Shown one piece after another: positions 32,761 through 44,624 of a stretch of 64,000 nt of DNA. The position numbers and the translations under genes were made by a program. Origin of the DNA: Trichobilharzia szidati (Eukaryota > Platyhelminthes > Trematoda > Strigeidida > Schistosomatidae). Each line of letters begins with the position of its first letter. Position 1 is the stretch's first letter. The DNA is taken from positions 79,964,256-80,028,255 of the forward strand of contig OX235271.1 of the NCBI GenBank assembly GCA_944472155.2, written 5' to 3'. The notes beneath the pieces are model-generated. The model saw only the letters and a list, made by a program, of their open reading frames with translations. It was not told the origin of the DNA and made no database searches.

Positions 32761-32849
32761 ACCTGTTTTAAAGTAAATCAATTTAGCTAACAGATAACTA
32801 ATATCCAACATGTGTTCAGATCATAGATACTAGTTAATCTCACCAACTG

Positions 32850-33262
32850 ACTGACTGGTTTCAACAAAGAACTTTGAACAGATGTGCAGAAGTTCGAGTT
32901 GCCATACTCTGTGTAGCACACAAAGCAAGAGAAGAGAGCAAAGAGAGATAATAAAAAGAAGTGCCAGGCAGAAACAGTAGTGATATGGAAGAACAGTAGA
33001 ATTTTATTGAATGTGATAAATCACAAAGCATGAATGCATCTGCGCTAGCCATTGAGAACGATTTTGAGCTATATCACCAACAATTGTCTCCAGCCATTGG
33101 TTTTTACCATCGTGAGGACCCCAACCAGTCAGGAAGTCTACATCTCTCCACATGGCTTAAACTAACTGTTATGGGTTTGATTGAATGATGCCATGTTTTG
33201 GTTGGATCACCACTAGCTCCTTTCCAACCTGATCCATCCTATGTCAGCTAACATTGCTCGTC
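32850..33262 (-). mobile_element. LINE 3' end, minus strand
   Basis: Inverted relative of 32050-32395, sharing the TATAGCTCAAAATCGTTCTC and CACTACTGTTTCTGCCTG blocks. It ends with a CAGT-type tail near 32851. Confidence 0.65.
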
Positions 33263-33282
33263 GTGGAAGGCGACGTCTATTC

Positions 33283-33455
33283 ATGTCCCAGTGGCTGAAT
33301 GGTTTACGAGCTTGCCTTGTAACCGGAAGGTCCTGGGTTCGAACCCTATAGTGTGTGGGCGTACTGCCGATGATTCCCAAACTAGGATGAAACAGCTGTC
33401 CAGTACTCCCTGGTTTTCAATGGTTCTCTAGCTGATATCAATCCGTGATCAACTC
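33283..33455 (+). mobile_element. tRNA-headed SINE with hammerhead-like core
   Basis: Near copy of 36-213: head CCCAGTGGCTGAATGG, box B GGGTTCGAACCC, then ATGATTCCCAAACTAGG and ATGAAACAG. It abuts the LINE end at 33262. Confidence 0.65.
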
Positions 33456-33459
33456 GTAA

Positions 33460-34185
33460 ATAATATTTTATTTCCTTTGAAAAAATACTTAATTGTAGCT
33501 CTCACTTACTATGAATCCGAAAGTGTTAACCAGGTTTCAGTACTACTTCGATAAATACACTGAACTGTCAGTAAATCCTGAATTAAAGACAGTGTTACTG
33601 TCGTATGCGTGTGTGGGTGTATGCCTACCGCCATCTTTTTTTATCGATATTAGTTTTGTTACCTTAACAATCGGAAATTGTTGTTATCGTAAAATATTGA
33701 GAGGCAATGTAAACAGGTTTTTGTTTTTTACACACTCCCTTATCACTTCAACCACCCCCCTCCGACACACCTCTCCTCTAGCCTTCTGAATACAATTTGA
33801 TCTGTATCTCTACCTTGTTTTTTTAAAAACAATATATGCTAACTGAAACGATAAAGCATGTTAGATGTTTCATATATGTGTGTGTGAAATTCGGAATGAT
33901 AAAGTAACTGTCGAAACATAAACTTTTTTTTCATCGTCGGTTTTACTCAAATTATTCTACAAATAGGGCAAGTTTTATTGAAATGTCTAGTATACCTAGC
34001 GTAGATTTAGTCTGTATTGCTTATAAACAGATTTTGCTGTGATTATGTGATCAATCTATTATAGCTTGTAAGATTTGAATTCATTCCTTTAATTTTGCGA
34101 ACTTACAACCACGCTTTTAAACGTCACTAGGAGACAAACATGACTCACCAAAGTAACAAATTACTAAAGTTGTTTATAAGAAGTG
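33460..34185. other. Intronic stretch without recognised features
   Basis: A 92-codon open frame at 33511-33789 has no recognised domain. Confidence 0.35.
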
Positions 34186-34189
34186 TGAC

Positions 34190-34345
34190 AGCTTATTCGT
34201 TGGTTGGTGAACTAGCAGAGGAATCAAAGCTTGCTCATTTCGTCCTATTTTGAACTCGTCACCTGGATGTACCTGTAATCCTCAGGGAGTGATGTCGTCC
34301 CTGTTGATACTAATTCAGCGCTGATCATTTCAAACGCTAAAGAGT
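34190..34345 (-). mobile_element. Degraded Sm-alpha-like SINE
   Basis: Minus strand: decayed head near 34330, GGTACATCCAG, GTGACGAG (C3 to G), CGAAATGAG and a stem I 3' side with insertion. Confidence 0.45.
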
Positions 34346-34694
34346 TATCCAGTAGGTCTCTTGTGAACGGTGAGAGCCACCTCTTATGCAACCGGTAACA
34401 GTTATCTCTTCTTTAAGTCAATAGAGACCGATAATTTTGACCCAATCAATCAACCGGAAAAACAGAATCTACTTAAAATGTGAGGGACTTCATTGTTTGC
34501 AGTGCTACTACAGTACCAATCATATATATATATATATACTGAGCACAGATGTTAGAAGCTGGGCTGCTCTTTGAAATAATTATTTCATTCCCTAGGAAGT
34601 AAGATTTTATGATTATATAATTTCAAGATCATAGGTGTTACATATTTCGTGGTAAAACTGATTAAATCATTATAAAGTTACTTAAAATCATCCT

Positions 34695-34775
34695 AGCCTG
34701 TTTAAAAGAAAATTAAAGCAAGATTTTTCTGAACATTTCGGCGAGTAAGCTACAGCTTCTTCATCAGAATCACTT
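34695..34775 (-). repeat. PLE-end-like sequence with hammerhead-like motif
   Basis: On the minus strand CTGATGA is followed by a short AAGCT/AGCTT hairpin and CGAAAT. Stems I and III do not pair convincingly. Perhaps a diverged PLE terminus. Confidence 0.3.
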
Positions 34776-34892
34776 AGATTTTATTAAACATCAAGATATA
34801 TGCATAGTGTCAAGTAGTACATAAAATAAAGTGAGCTTGTATAAAGGTTACTTGTAAGTGAATGTTTGTTAACCCTGATATTTTACTATTTA

Positions 34893-35048
34893 TTGTTTAT
34901 TATTCCCTTGGATACCGAGTGGAACATAAAGCTTCAGCAGCATTTCTCCATTTAACCTTGTTATGTTCGGTCTTGTTTAGCTGGCTTCTTGACTGCCTAT
35001 AGGCTTTCATCTTCTCATCACGCGGTATCTTCCGTGTCCCTCTTGGAC
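34893..35048 (-). mobile_element. RTE LINE 3' terminus
   Basis: TTATTATTCCCTTGGAT then GAGTGGAACATAAAGCTTCA on the + strand, followed by a short degenerate C-terminal region. Confidence 0.55.
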
Positions 35049-35334
35049 ATTATAAAATAGCTAAAATATGTGTTGTCTGTTGTATAGAAAACAGGGTAAT
35101 TCATGAATAATAACTATATTTATTACTCAAAGGCTAATGAATTAACAGATCTCCTTTATCCGTTTTTGCGTAATTAGAGGTGGCTAAATAGGAAGGTGGT
35201 AATTGTATTCCTCCTCCTCTCCCCCCAGGCACTGCAAGACTTCATAGTACCAACTTATTCCTAGTAGTAGTGTGAAAATCAGTCTTGTGTCTTATTTGTA
35301 TAGTGTGCAAGGCTTTAGCCAATCTTCTTTTCCA

Positions 35335-35480
35335 ATGTAGATTTCGTCACAGTTAGAGATCATTGAAGAACAGGGTGCCACTGGACACCTGTTTCGTCCT
35401 AGTTTTGTATTCAGCAGTGCTCACCCACAAACCCAACAGGGATCAAACCTGGAGCCTTCAAATTACGGGACTGAAACTCA
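35335..35480 (-). mobile_element. Degenerate SINE, hammerhead family
   Basis: Tail block near 35340-35370, then TTTCGTCCTAGTTTTG (reverse core) and a box B-like segment near 35437-35450. Confidence 0.4.
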
Positions 35481-35689
35481 ATAACCCGTGAATCTTTACT
35501 ATGTCAAGACCTAGTTCTACTTCATTCTAACCTGGGCGCTTTATGCATAGTCTATATTCTGAAAATGGTGGAGATATTTCCAACCAATTTATAGTGATAT
35601 CATTTGTTTTTACCTCAAATAAACCCCACAGACGTCATATGATGATGATGATTTGTACAGTCAACAGATTGGAAATACTGAGCTGTATG

Positions 35690-36020
35690 ACGTATGTATA
35701 AAGAATGGAAGTGCGGCGTGTGCTACTAGATAGTATTTATCAGTAATATATAAAGAGACGTTCATCGGCATAAAAATATCAAATAGCGGAGAGGTAGGTT
35801 TGACGTCAAAAAGAGTAAGTGATTCGGCATTGCGGTCAAACATGATCAAACACGCAAAGAAGACACACAAAAACACACCACTAAAGGGCAGAAGTAGCAC
35901 AACACGGAAGATCTGTGTAAATGATGATTTGAAGATAAGGTGTGCATAATTTCGCTTATATAGAGATACCAAATTCCAAATAAACATTCCTTTATTCTAA
36001 GTCTTTTGTCTTCTACTGTT
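35690..36020. repeat. Unclassified repeat, copy 2
   Basis: Counterpart of 21400-21720. Confidence 0.4.
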
Positions 36021-36029
36021 ACAGAAGAC

Positions 36030-36850
36030 TCCACTTAAATGAATAATATTAGTAGTGTGGTATATTCATCTTAGTCATTCTCTCCCTGTGTTGTATCATC
36101 AGTTTATTGATTCTAAGCACCTTGTAAATTGTTATTAAAGTGAAAAGCTTAACCTTGATTAGTTCATATATGTCTAAAAGGAAGGCTTTTGTATAGTAAG
36201 AGGTGTGATGTATTATTATTGTTGTTTACTTGTTGAAAATACCATCGAATCCAGTTAGTTAGTTAGCTAGTTAGTTAGTCAATATTTCTTGACCCTCTTT
36301 CTTCCCATCGTTCTGTTGTTGTTGTTGTTTTTGCCTTCATCTACTGGTGTGCATATGTGCGTGTCTGCGTGTGTTTATGCCTGTATCTGTTTACGCGGCA
36401 TTGTCTTCTATTCTGTTTTATATGTGTTTTTCTTTCGTGTTTAAAACAGATTATAATAGTAAAATCTTTTGTTGTTACAGCTCTAAACTAACCTAAGTTA
36501 TTTGTAAGCATACTTCGTGATTCTAACGATTATTTTCATGTGCGTTTTATGATTATCATCATTATTGTCATTATTACTAGTTGCAGTATTCTTAGTATTA
36601 TTACTGGCAAAAGTTAGAATTTGATTTCCAAACACAGTATTTGGATAATACTAATGTGTTTGCCTCGTGTGACCTTCGCCAACTGATTTCATCTCTAGCA
36701 AAAGTGTGATTTCCGGCTATCGATTAAACGATATGTATACTGCTCAGTAGTTCGCTCTCTACTCTCTAATGGCTGTGGGACATGGCCATCGAGAGTGGAA
36801 GACTAGGTGCCATTGATCACAGATATTAATGTATTATGTCACACTTGTTA
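36030..36850. other. Intronic stretch without recognised features
   Basis: GTTAGTTAGTTAG-type and GTTGTTGTT simple repeats near 36255-36330. Nothing else. Confidence 0.35.
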
Positions 36851-36854
36851 AGTC

Positions 36855-37366
36855 GTGTAGTATGATGAGTAATATCGAGGTTGGGCTTAGAGTATGGAGG
36901 GTAAGCCAATCGATAAGGTTGTTAGGTTATATCGATTAAAATGGCTAGGGCATATGTCACACATGCTGAGCCACTCAATGCCTTCTTCGACGAGCAATGT
37001 TAGCTGACATAAGATCTACTTGGAAAAGAGTTAGGGGTGGTGAAACGAAAACCTGTCACCAATCCGTGAAGTTTTTGACCATCAGTTTAAGCCACTTAGA
37101 GACATAAAATTCCTTGTTGGTGTCTTTGAGACGCTAACAACCTATGGCTGGAAATTGTGAGGATGCATTCACTCTTTGTGATCTCTCTCAGAACCCTTAA
37201 ATCCTCGCTATTTTCTATATCACTGTTCTTTCTCCCGTACATTTGTGTTCATTATAGCTCCTTTGGAATTTTTGTTTTCTTTAGTTTTGTGCGTTGTTTA
37301 GAGTGTGGCAACTTGAATTGCTGCAATTCTTTGCAAAGTTTTATATTGCAACTCACTTCGCTTTAA
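36855..37366 (+). mobile_element. Degenerate LINE 3' end (ACAG family)
   Basis: Blocks GGTTGGGCTTAGAGTATGG, ATGGCTAGGGCATATG and GGTGGTGAAACGAAAACC follow the 5060 copy with many changes. The tail is not clear. Confidence 0.5.
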
Positions 37367-37659
37367 AATGAGGGGCGTAAGTCAATGAACCATAGTCTCA
37401 GATTAGAAGAGCCATTTCAGTAACTATTGATGCATGGTGAAACGGTTCAAGATCCTCCATCAAAGGATAGATACATATATTTATTTTTAATCATATAAAC
37501 TCTTTAATTATTTTCTCTACCTTGCATGTTTGTTCGTTTTACATTTCTCCTTTACTTTTGTACGTATCGTGTTTGTGTTCTTGTATGAACTAATGCACTG
37601 CTACATAGGATTGAGTTAAACTACTGACGACGTTTTTCAGTGTTGAAATTTAATACTGT

Positions 37660-38040
37660 TATTATTATAATATTCGTCCTTTAGATTCCTTGTGGTATAT
37701 AGTGCCTTCTGTAGCACCTTGTCGTTTCACTCTGTTCTATGTAGTCCATTTTATCTAGTTCCATAGTCGCCCACAATCTTTCATCTCCTCTTCATGCGAT
37801 CTGCTCTTGGACACTCTACTTATCACGTTCCCTGTTTGAGTTCCATTCAATGGTCTCCTGAGCGTATGTACAATCCATCTTTATTTCTCTCTGTATAATT
37901 GTTATGCAATAGGTCCATTGTTGATTCGCCAGTTGTTGCTGAAAGTGTGTACAGAAGCATGTTGGAAATGCTTTTCGTGATGCGTTAGTTCTCTGGCACC
38001 GTAAGTTAGGAATCAATATGTAGTAGAAAGTTATGTCGGA
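37660..38040 (-). mobile_element. RTE LINE 3' end
   Basis: TTATTATTATAATATTCGTCC plus a decayed terminal block, then minus-strand remnants of the C-terminal domain up to about 38040. It stops about 165 bp before a TMCC exon. Confidence 0.55.
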
Positions 38041-38205
38041 AAAGTTGCATTTATAGCTGACAATAGGTAGAGAGAGATATTTCGAAGTACAATTAACCCA
38101 ACAGAGATCAATCAAATAAAGTTTAACTAAATAAATTAGCTTTAAAGATTTTTGATATTATTATGGTTTCTTAAACTTATTGATTGCTTTCTTTTACACT
38201 TCTAG

Positions 38206-38427
38206 CGTGATGCAACAACAAAAACTGAACTACAAAATCAAAAGTTAGCTGATGCTAGTTCACGTATCGAACGATTGGATGCTATAGCTGAAGAGTCAAG
38301 ACAAGCTTTACCACATGAATTAGCAGCATTACGTAATGAGTTTCATGATTCATTATATTCAGTTGAATATCAAGTCACTACAAAAATACGTGATCTAAGC
38401 GATAATATTACAAGTATTAACAATAAA
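38206..38427 (+). CDS. TMCC-like gene, coiled-coil exon
   Basis: A 222-nt exon (74 codons) in phase 0 at both ends, between acceptor CTTCTAG and donor GTAAGT. It starts RDATTKTELQNQ and ends ITSINNK, with regular heptad spacing. It continues the coiled coil of the previous exon. The region (LPHELAALRNEF to YSVEYQVTTKIRDL) resembles the last coiled coil of TMCC proteins just before the membrane segments. Human TMCC1 has comparable Glu/Leu-rich helices here. Confidence 0.8.
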
Positions 38428-38539
38428 GTAAGTATTTAATTTTGTTGTTGTTCTTGTTGGTGATATTTTTATTTGCAATGGCTGCAATGGTCGATGATCA
38501 GATAGTGGTCTAGTCTCTTGAGTTATATCCTGGTGACAT

Positions 38540-38960
38540 AGGGTGGTCAGGCTGGGAAAGAGCTAGCGGAGGCCAAACCAAAACATGGCATCAGTCAATG
38601 AAATCTACAACAGTTAGTTTAAGCCAGCCAGTCACGTAGGAAGGTGTAGACTTCCTAACTGGTTGGGGTCTTCGGGGCGGTAAAAACCAGTGGCTGGAGA
38701 TGATTGTTGGTGATATGGCTCAAAATCATTCTCAATGGCTGTCGCAGATGCATTCACTCCTTGTGACTTATAATACCCAATGGAACTATATTGTTCTTCG
38801 ATATTACTATTCCTTTTGCCTTATATCTCTGTTTACTATCTCTATTATGCATTTCTTCTACTTTCTTCTCTTGCTTTGTGTGCTACATGGAGTGTGGCAA
38901 CTTGAACTGCTGTACATCGGTGCAAAGTTCTATGCTGAAAACAGACAGACAGACAGTTAT
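38540..38960 (+). mobile_element. LINE 3' end with ACAG tail, well preserved
   Basis: Closest to 5060 and 19740 (GGCTGGGAAAGAGCTAGCGG at the start, CAGACAGACAGACAG near 38942-38956). It lies only about 110 bp past the TMCC exon. Confidence 0.65.
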
Positions 38961-38964
38961 ATCC

Positions 38965-39180
38965 TGCTGACTGACCTAAATGAGTGGTTGCATACCACCA
39001 TTCACATCAACCAGCAGTGCCTGCTAGCTAGATTGAGATACTTTGGACACCGGATGATTGTTTCGCTCTTTTGGGTTGGACTCATCAACGGTGTACCCGG
39101 TTCAAGTGAGCTCAGACAACCGAATCAGTTCAAACCAAATGAGGCTGATTGATATAAGTAGTATGCAACTATTCATCACA
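38965..39180 (+). repeat. Unclassified repeat, copy 2
   Basis: Counterpart of 19520-19700, directly after the LINE tail. Confidence 0.4.
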
Positions 39181-39467
39181 ATCCATCAGTAGTATATGGT
39201 TTTATGCAATTATGCTTGCTTTCATTCATGATTACCTTTTTTCTAGTATCAAAGTAGATGAGATATTGTGATTTGAGTGCTTTTGGTATCCAGAGGTAAC
39301 TGCGGTGAAATGTCCCTCCCTCCACTCCAGAATTGTTTAAATTGAAAATTTCTTGTTCAGTATATATATATACCTTGTTCACATTTCATATTGGATGTAG
39401 GAACATGTCACTTGACAGGAATCTTTACATTTGATATTCATAACTTGCTTACCTTCATCATTATTAT

Positions 39468-40178
39468 TTATTATTGTTTCCTTTAATTCCTAGAGGAACA
39501 TAGGGCTTCAGCCGTGCGTCTCCATTGCGTTCGGTTCTCTGCTAGAGTCTTCACCTGGCTCCAAGTCTGTCCACACGTTTTCATCTCCTCTTCACATGAC
39601 CTCCTCCAAGTCACCCTTGCACTGACGACCAACTCACCGCTTCCCTTTCGGGTTCCACTCGAGCGATAGCCTGGCATGTGATGTCACTTGATGGTTTCCT
39701 CAGAGTATGGCCAATCCATCTCCATTTCTTCCTGCCTATTTGTTTCACAATCGGTTCCTGCTGGGTTGGTTTTCTCCCAGAGATCTCTGTTGCTGATCTT
39801 TTCTGGCCATCTGATCTTGAGTAATATTGAGCGAAGACAACTGTTAATAAACGGCTGTAGTTTGTTTAAGATGTTCTTTATGAGGCGCCAAGTCTCTGAT
39901 CCGTATAGTGAGTAGCACTGACTTCACATTGGAGTTGACAATCAAGATCTCATTTTTGATGCTGAGTGCTGTTGTCCTCCACATAGACTTGAGAGTAGTG
40001 AAAGCTTGTCTTGCTTTCCCGATTCTTGCTTTGATATCCTTGTCAGTTCCGCCTGTAGTTGAAACGATGCTTCCCAGGTAGGTAAAAGAGGTCGTTTCTT
40101 TCAGGTTCCTCCCATTTACTTTCATCAGCCAGACTTCGTAAAAACTTGTATTTCTGATATTCAAAATAAGCGTCAACT
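39468..40178 (-). mobile_element. RTE (SR2-like) LINE, RT C-terminal region
   Basis: The minus-strand frame includes ETTSFTYLGSIVSTTGGTD (the TYLGS region after RT motifs) and ARIGKARQAF. Degraded GDGLAI- and WNPKGKR-like blocks follow, then the terminal block and an ATT-rich tail at 39462-39477. Stops and shifts are present. Confidence 0.7.
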
Positions 40179-40516
40179 AATTTCCCTGTTGAAGGTTTTT
40201 CCCATAGGCTATTCAATTCATAAATGGATGTATACTGTTTAGTAGATTCTGAATAGGATCGAACGAAAATAGTAAACAAATAAATCACTGTATAGTTTTA
40301 AACACATGAAAACATTTTTAGAAAAAGATTTATTACTTCTACAAATTTCAGTAGAACTCATTCCTCTTTCCATTCCACACACATATAAACTCTTATTGCT
40401 GTATTTAAAGAATTTAAATAGAGCGAAAGATAATTCAATGAAGAAAATATTTCCTATTGACAAACTTATCCTCAAAGTTTGTACAGTTGGATTTATTGAT
40501 TGACTAAAATGTATAA

Positions 40517-40750
40517 CGTGCATTGGTGGCATAGCGGTAGGATGTTCGCCAACCCCGCCTCACGTGGCTCGGGGTTCGATCCCGTGCCGACGCATTTTCT
40601 TACCTCGCTAAGCCATTAAGAGTGGTAAAGAGGGAAGGTTGGGTATGATGCGGCTAGCAACCCCATCCCGTAAAAATAAAATACAACTGCTACCGAAACT
40701 GCAAGGCTCTCGCTTGAGGCCCTATGTTCCACTGGGGACGTAAAGGAATA
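40517..40750 (+). mobile_element. tRNA-headed SINE with RTE-type tail
   Basis: Head GGTGGCATAGCGGTAGG, box B GGGTTCGATCCC, complete body and a CCTATGTTCCACTGGGG tail. Confidence 0.7.
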
Positions 40751-41029
40751 ATTTTAAAAAAAGCTTAACAGTTTGTTACTGGGTATTTAGATGAGAAGTT
40801 ATTTTATTAATGTGGTAACCTAAAATTAGTTTCTCGAAGAATGCGGTATTCATCAGTGGCTAGTGCATGACTTTTCATGCTTAAATTCTTTTCAGTCGAA
40901 AGGGAAGTCTAATCCACTTTTTAATTCTCAAGAATCGAAAAGATCTCGGCTGGTGACACAGTTGACAATTCCAAGAAGTAATTATACAAAATGGGATACC
41001 TTATATGTGTTTATGGATAAGAATATGAG

Positions 41030-41160
41030 ACGCGGGTTTGAATCTCAGAAGGAACTTGAGTTCCTTCAAGGTTGCAGATAATCGTTGTTGACTGGTGATT
41101 GCCAATTAGCATGAAACCTATATCCAAGGCTTGCTGTCGATTGCCTCCAGCCATCTTATA
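41030..41160 (+). repeat. Copy of the 26390 repeat
   Basis: GGTTTGAATCTCAGAAG, TTCCTTCAAGGTTGCAG and CAAGGCTTGCTGTCGATTG recur. The box B-like motif again suggests an old tRNA-derived repeat. Confidence 0.35.
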
Positions 41161-42060
41161 TCATCGAATATGAGGGATGATAAACTAACACTTTGAGTGA
41201 ATTCAATAAGTGTCTGTAAATGCAATTGTTGCTCTTGATTAGGCTTCCAAGTGAGGCTGAATGCTACAAGAAGTACCAGATTTTGATTGGATCGATAAAG
41301 GAAATCCATCTTTGCTGAGTTTTTCTCCTTCTTTTTTTACAGTTTCATCTGCGATTTAGGGAGTATTTTCAGCTTTTATATAGAGATTTTGATTAACTTC
41401 AGTATATTTTGTATATTCCTCGCCATCTTGTTTAATGTAATCCATCCTCTAATTTCTGTTTTCTCGCATAATAATTATTCTACTAATATTGCCATAGTAT
41501 TGCTTGTCACTTAATAACACTTATTATTTTCTAGTATGTTATCAAACACTACTGTTGATTAACTATTCTCTTTAATTTGATCTATCCCCTGTTTCAAGTA
41601 TTCATATTTTATATTGCTGCTGTAATCTCATTAAAATGTTTACGTCTGATTTACGCCTGCCTGCCTCCCTGCATGCATGCATGCAAGTATGTGCTTGTGT
41701 GTGTGTGTATGTGTGTGTACTCCTCCAATACCACACATATGTGTATATATTGAAGTAGAAAATAGTAAAGTCCCATTGAAATCAATAGATTCTACACTCT
41801 TTTGAGTTTATATCAAGTGTTTTCATTTCCTATCGAGAGAGACAGAGAGAAGAAAACATAACTGTTTTCCACTCTTTTTTTGTAACTGAAGCGAAAAACG
41901 TTAGGCGGTTAGAGAGATGTATTCATTAACATTGATGTTGAATTGCAATGATATTAGAACAAAATTATATAATTCACTGTTAGAAATGGGTAATATTAAT
42001 GAACACTGAATGTTCAACGCGCGGAACTCTGCACAAAAGTATAATAATTCAAGTTTCCAA
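41161..42060. other. Intronic stretch without recognised features
   Basis: GCAT and GT simple repeats near 41673-41720. Confidence 0.35.
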
Positions 42061-42070
42061 TGTTAAAAAA

Positions 42071-42740
42071 AAACATAAACACAACCGGTGCTACCTCGAC
42101 TGAAAGATGAAGTACCTAGACTAGTCACTTCAAATTGTATCTACCAATTCACAACTACGCTTGTGGAGCGAGTTATATTGGCCATTGCTCTAGGAACTTG
42201 ATTTTTCGTGCACTCTCGAGAACATCTTCCACTATGGCTAAGTGAAGGTGTAGTTAAAACCATTAACAGTTCGATATTGGACCATCTGGTGCAAACCGGC
42301 CACAAAGCCAGCGTGGAAGAATCCTTCTCTATAATATACCGGGTGCCTAACAAACTACCAAAATCGTCGAAGCACCACATGCTACAAACACCAGAGGCTA
42401 TTGCAATTCGGCTCAAACAACCAGTGCTCTGTGTTCAAAAGAAGCAAGTTCAGCCCCTACTACTGCCCTGGCCAGCCTTCAGTAGAGACTATAAACTTAT
42501 GGATTTGTAATATTATCTTTCCTAATTTTTCTGATATTCAGCTTATTTTGTGTTGATGCTATTGAGCTGTAATCTATTGATGTTATTGATTCGATGTTAT
42601 TTAAACAGCATTAATGTTATTCATAACACTAATTCATTCATTCATTCACTATAATGTGTATATCTAACTGTAGAGCCTGATGATGAAGTTATCGAAAAGA
42701 GTACTCTTTGTTCAATATTTATTCTTTTGATAAACGAAAA
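42071..42740 (+). pseudogene. 5'-truncated PLE: GIY-YIG tail and terminus
   Basis: Frames read VTSNCIYQF, then after a shift ACGASYIG, HCSRN, then SREHLP, LDHLVQTGHKA, EAIAIRLKQPVLCVQKK and LLLPWP. They track residues about 552-658 of the PLE ORF at 6935. At least two frameshifts break it. The 3' end carries a hammerhead motif at 42673-42713. Confidence 0.7.
42673..42713 (+). ncRNA. Hammerhead-like motif in PLE terminus
   Basis: CTGATGA at 42677-42683 and GAAA at 42694-42697. Stem III AAGAG/CTCTT pairs 42697-42701 with 42704-42708. Stem I GAGC/GTTC pairs 42673-42676 with 42710-42713. Stem II is not convincing. It lies where the PLE ribozyme is expected, downstream of the ORF. Confidence 0.45.
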
Positions 42741-42769
42741 TGTTCAATTACACAGAGAATAATCAAGGT

Positions 42770-43020
42770 GTAGTGATTCTAGGATGTCATGAAAAGTGAA
42801 TGCATTAGGCTCTGTTGACAATGATTTTGAGACACATAATCAATACTTTTCAGTTATTGGTTGTCAGTGTCTCGAGGACTCCAATCAGGTAGTCTATACC
42901 TCACTAAATGACTCAAACTAATAATGAAAGTCTTTATGGACTGGTGTCATGTTTTTGTCTGATTCCTCTTGACTGTTTTCTTGCCCAATTCTATATCAGC
43001 CAACACCACTCATCTTGGAA
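42770..43020 (-). mobile_element. Decayed LINE 3' end (ACAG family), minus strand
   Basis: The minus strand shows GGCTGATATAGAATTGGGCA, ACACCAGTCCATAAAG and TCAAAATCATTGTCAACAG, equivalent to blocks in 5060-5645. It is sandwiched between two PLE fragments. Confidence 0.5.
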
Positions 43021-43029
43021 CACTTACCT

Positions 43030-43570
43030 AATACTCTACTCCATGGAACTTCATCAAAAGACATCTATCCCCAAGTCAACCTACCAAATCAAAAGCCCCC
43101 AAGGAAAGCACAAAGAAAATCGCCCTACCATGTATTAAAGGACATCTCAGAAATCACTGTAAGACTGTTCAAACCTTTAGGAATTGATGTCTCACATTAA
43201 GTCAACTCAGTCACTTCACTCAGCTCTGTGTCAACCAAAAGACCCAACACCTAAAAAGGATAAAACCAACAACAATACTGCATTGACTGCACCCCCTTCG
43301 TCTTCGCATCCATGATCATAAACTAGCCGCCCAAAGACATGACATCTACTCCCTCATGTCGCTGCATACAGACAACCACGGACATCAATTAAACTGGGAC
43401 AACGTTCAAATATTGAGCAGAGGAAACACCAAGAATGTTGGAGAATTTTTAGAAGCTTGGTATTCCACTGAATCGTCAATCAGTAGACACATTTACATAC
43501 ACAAAATTTACCAATCGATAAGAAGGAAGTCCCATACACAACAGGTCAAGAAAACAATCAGCACTAATAC
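43030..43570 (+). pseudogene. PLE fragment of a second family (GIY-YIG region and tail)
   Basis: Joined frames show HVLKDISEITVRLFKPLGI, PKDPTPKKDKTNN, an eroded GIY-YIG core (IYCIDC), RPKTHDIYSLMSLHTDN, GHQLNWDNVQILSRGNTK and FLEAWYSTESSISRHIYI. This is the PLE tail type also seen at 13520 and 17895. Frameshifts and a lost GIY-YIG centre make it inactive. Confidence 0.55.
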
Positions 43571-43799
43571 AAGTAGCCTAGAGGGTGTGAAAACACATAA
43601 AAGCAACCAGTCACACTCAAGGTTACCGGGAGGGATGACTAATAAACTCGTGGAGAAATCTAGATGCTCACTTCTAACTGAAGTATGCGCTGAAGATATT
43701 ACCTAGTAAGGTGTTAATAGCTTCGCAAATAAACCATTCAGTTCAGAGATCACAACTGCATCAAAAACACCTAACCTCATTGCTACTAACCGTATTATA

Positions 43800-43920
43800 C
43801 TTCACTTCTCGGCCAATGCACTCCAAAGTCTCACCTAGTCGATAATAAAGAGAAAAGTTCTGTAGGTGAGGCTAGCAACCTCACCGCTGTATAAAAAGCA
43901 CTACCACTACTGAAACTGAT
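43800..43920 (+). repeat. Decayed SINE body
   Basis: Traces of the 22169 SINE family: GGTGAGGCTAGCAACCTCACC and TATAAAAAGCACTACCACTAC. Head and tail are gone. Confidence 0.35.
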
Positions 43921-44138
43921 GATATTGCTCATCGGGATCTGAAGTTTGCATTATTAAATTTTACTCAGTCTATAAAGTTTTTGTAATAGATTTTTCCAGT
44001 TGAAATCATTTCATGATGCTGTCTGTCTACATACCTCCAGTTTCTATGTAAAAAGCCTGCGTTTTTTGTGCAAAATAGTTTCTTTATTGATAGATCGTGT
44101 GATATTATGTCTCTTTTTGAATATTATTATTATTTTAG

Positions 44139-44332
44139 GTGAGTATGATTGAAAAGCCTCATGATCAATCTAGCACACATGGTGGATCACATGGAACTGA
44201 ATTGGAACGTGTTCGTCGTAAAGTTTTACACTATCTAACAGATTTATGTGTCTCCTTTTTTGCACTTGTCACTATGCTGCTACAAGTGCTTATACGTTGT
44301 TTAAATTTGGGTGCTGTACTAACAGAAAATCG
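44139..44332 (+). CDS. TMCC-like gene, first membrane-segment exon
   Basis: A 194-nt exon between TATTTTAG and donor GTATGT. It enters in phase 0 and leaves after two bases of a codon (CG|G, Arg) completed by the next exon. Encoded: a short polar start (VSMIEKPHDQSS), a basic helix (GTELERVRRKVLHY) and then a hydrophobic segment of about 25 residues (LTDLCVSFFALVTMLL...). This is the place and order of the first of the paired C-terminal membrane segments in TMCC proteins. Confidence 0.8.
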
Positions 44333-44620
44333 GTATGTTGTTGTGTTTCTTTTTCTCTTTTTTTTGTTAATGAAATTAATTGATTGAATTTAACTGAGTT
44401 TAGTATCTGTTTTAATTAGATTTCTGATGATATATTTGATCCGGTTGATTTTGTTAACTACAGGCAACAGAAATGTTGAGTTGGTGTAGATATGGTAACA
44501 GAATCCTCTATTGTGTATATAATGTGGATTGTTTTCACATCACATTACCCATTATTTATGGGAAGAAAGCAATTCTCCGAGTCTAGATTATAATTTTGAT
44601 CACCGATTCACTCCAGTTAA
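44333..44620. other. Intronic stretch
   Basis: No recognised repeat. Confidence 0.35.
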
Positions 44621-44624
44621 ACAA

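Noticed and set aside
33511..33789. 92-codon ORF as coding exon
   Set aside because: No conserved domain, no convincing splice sites, AT-rich context.
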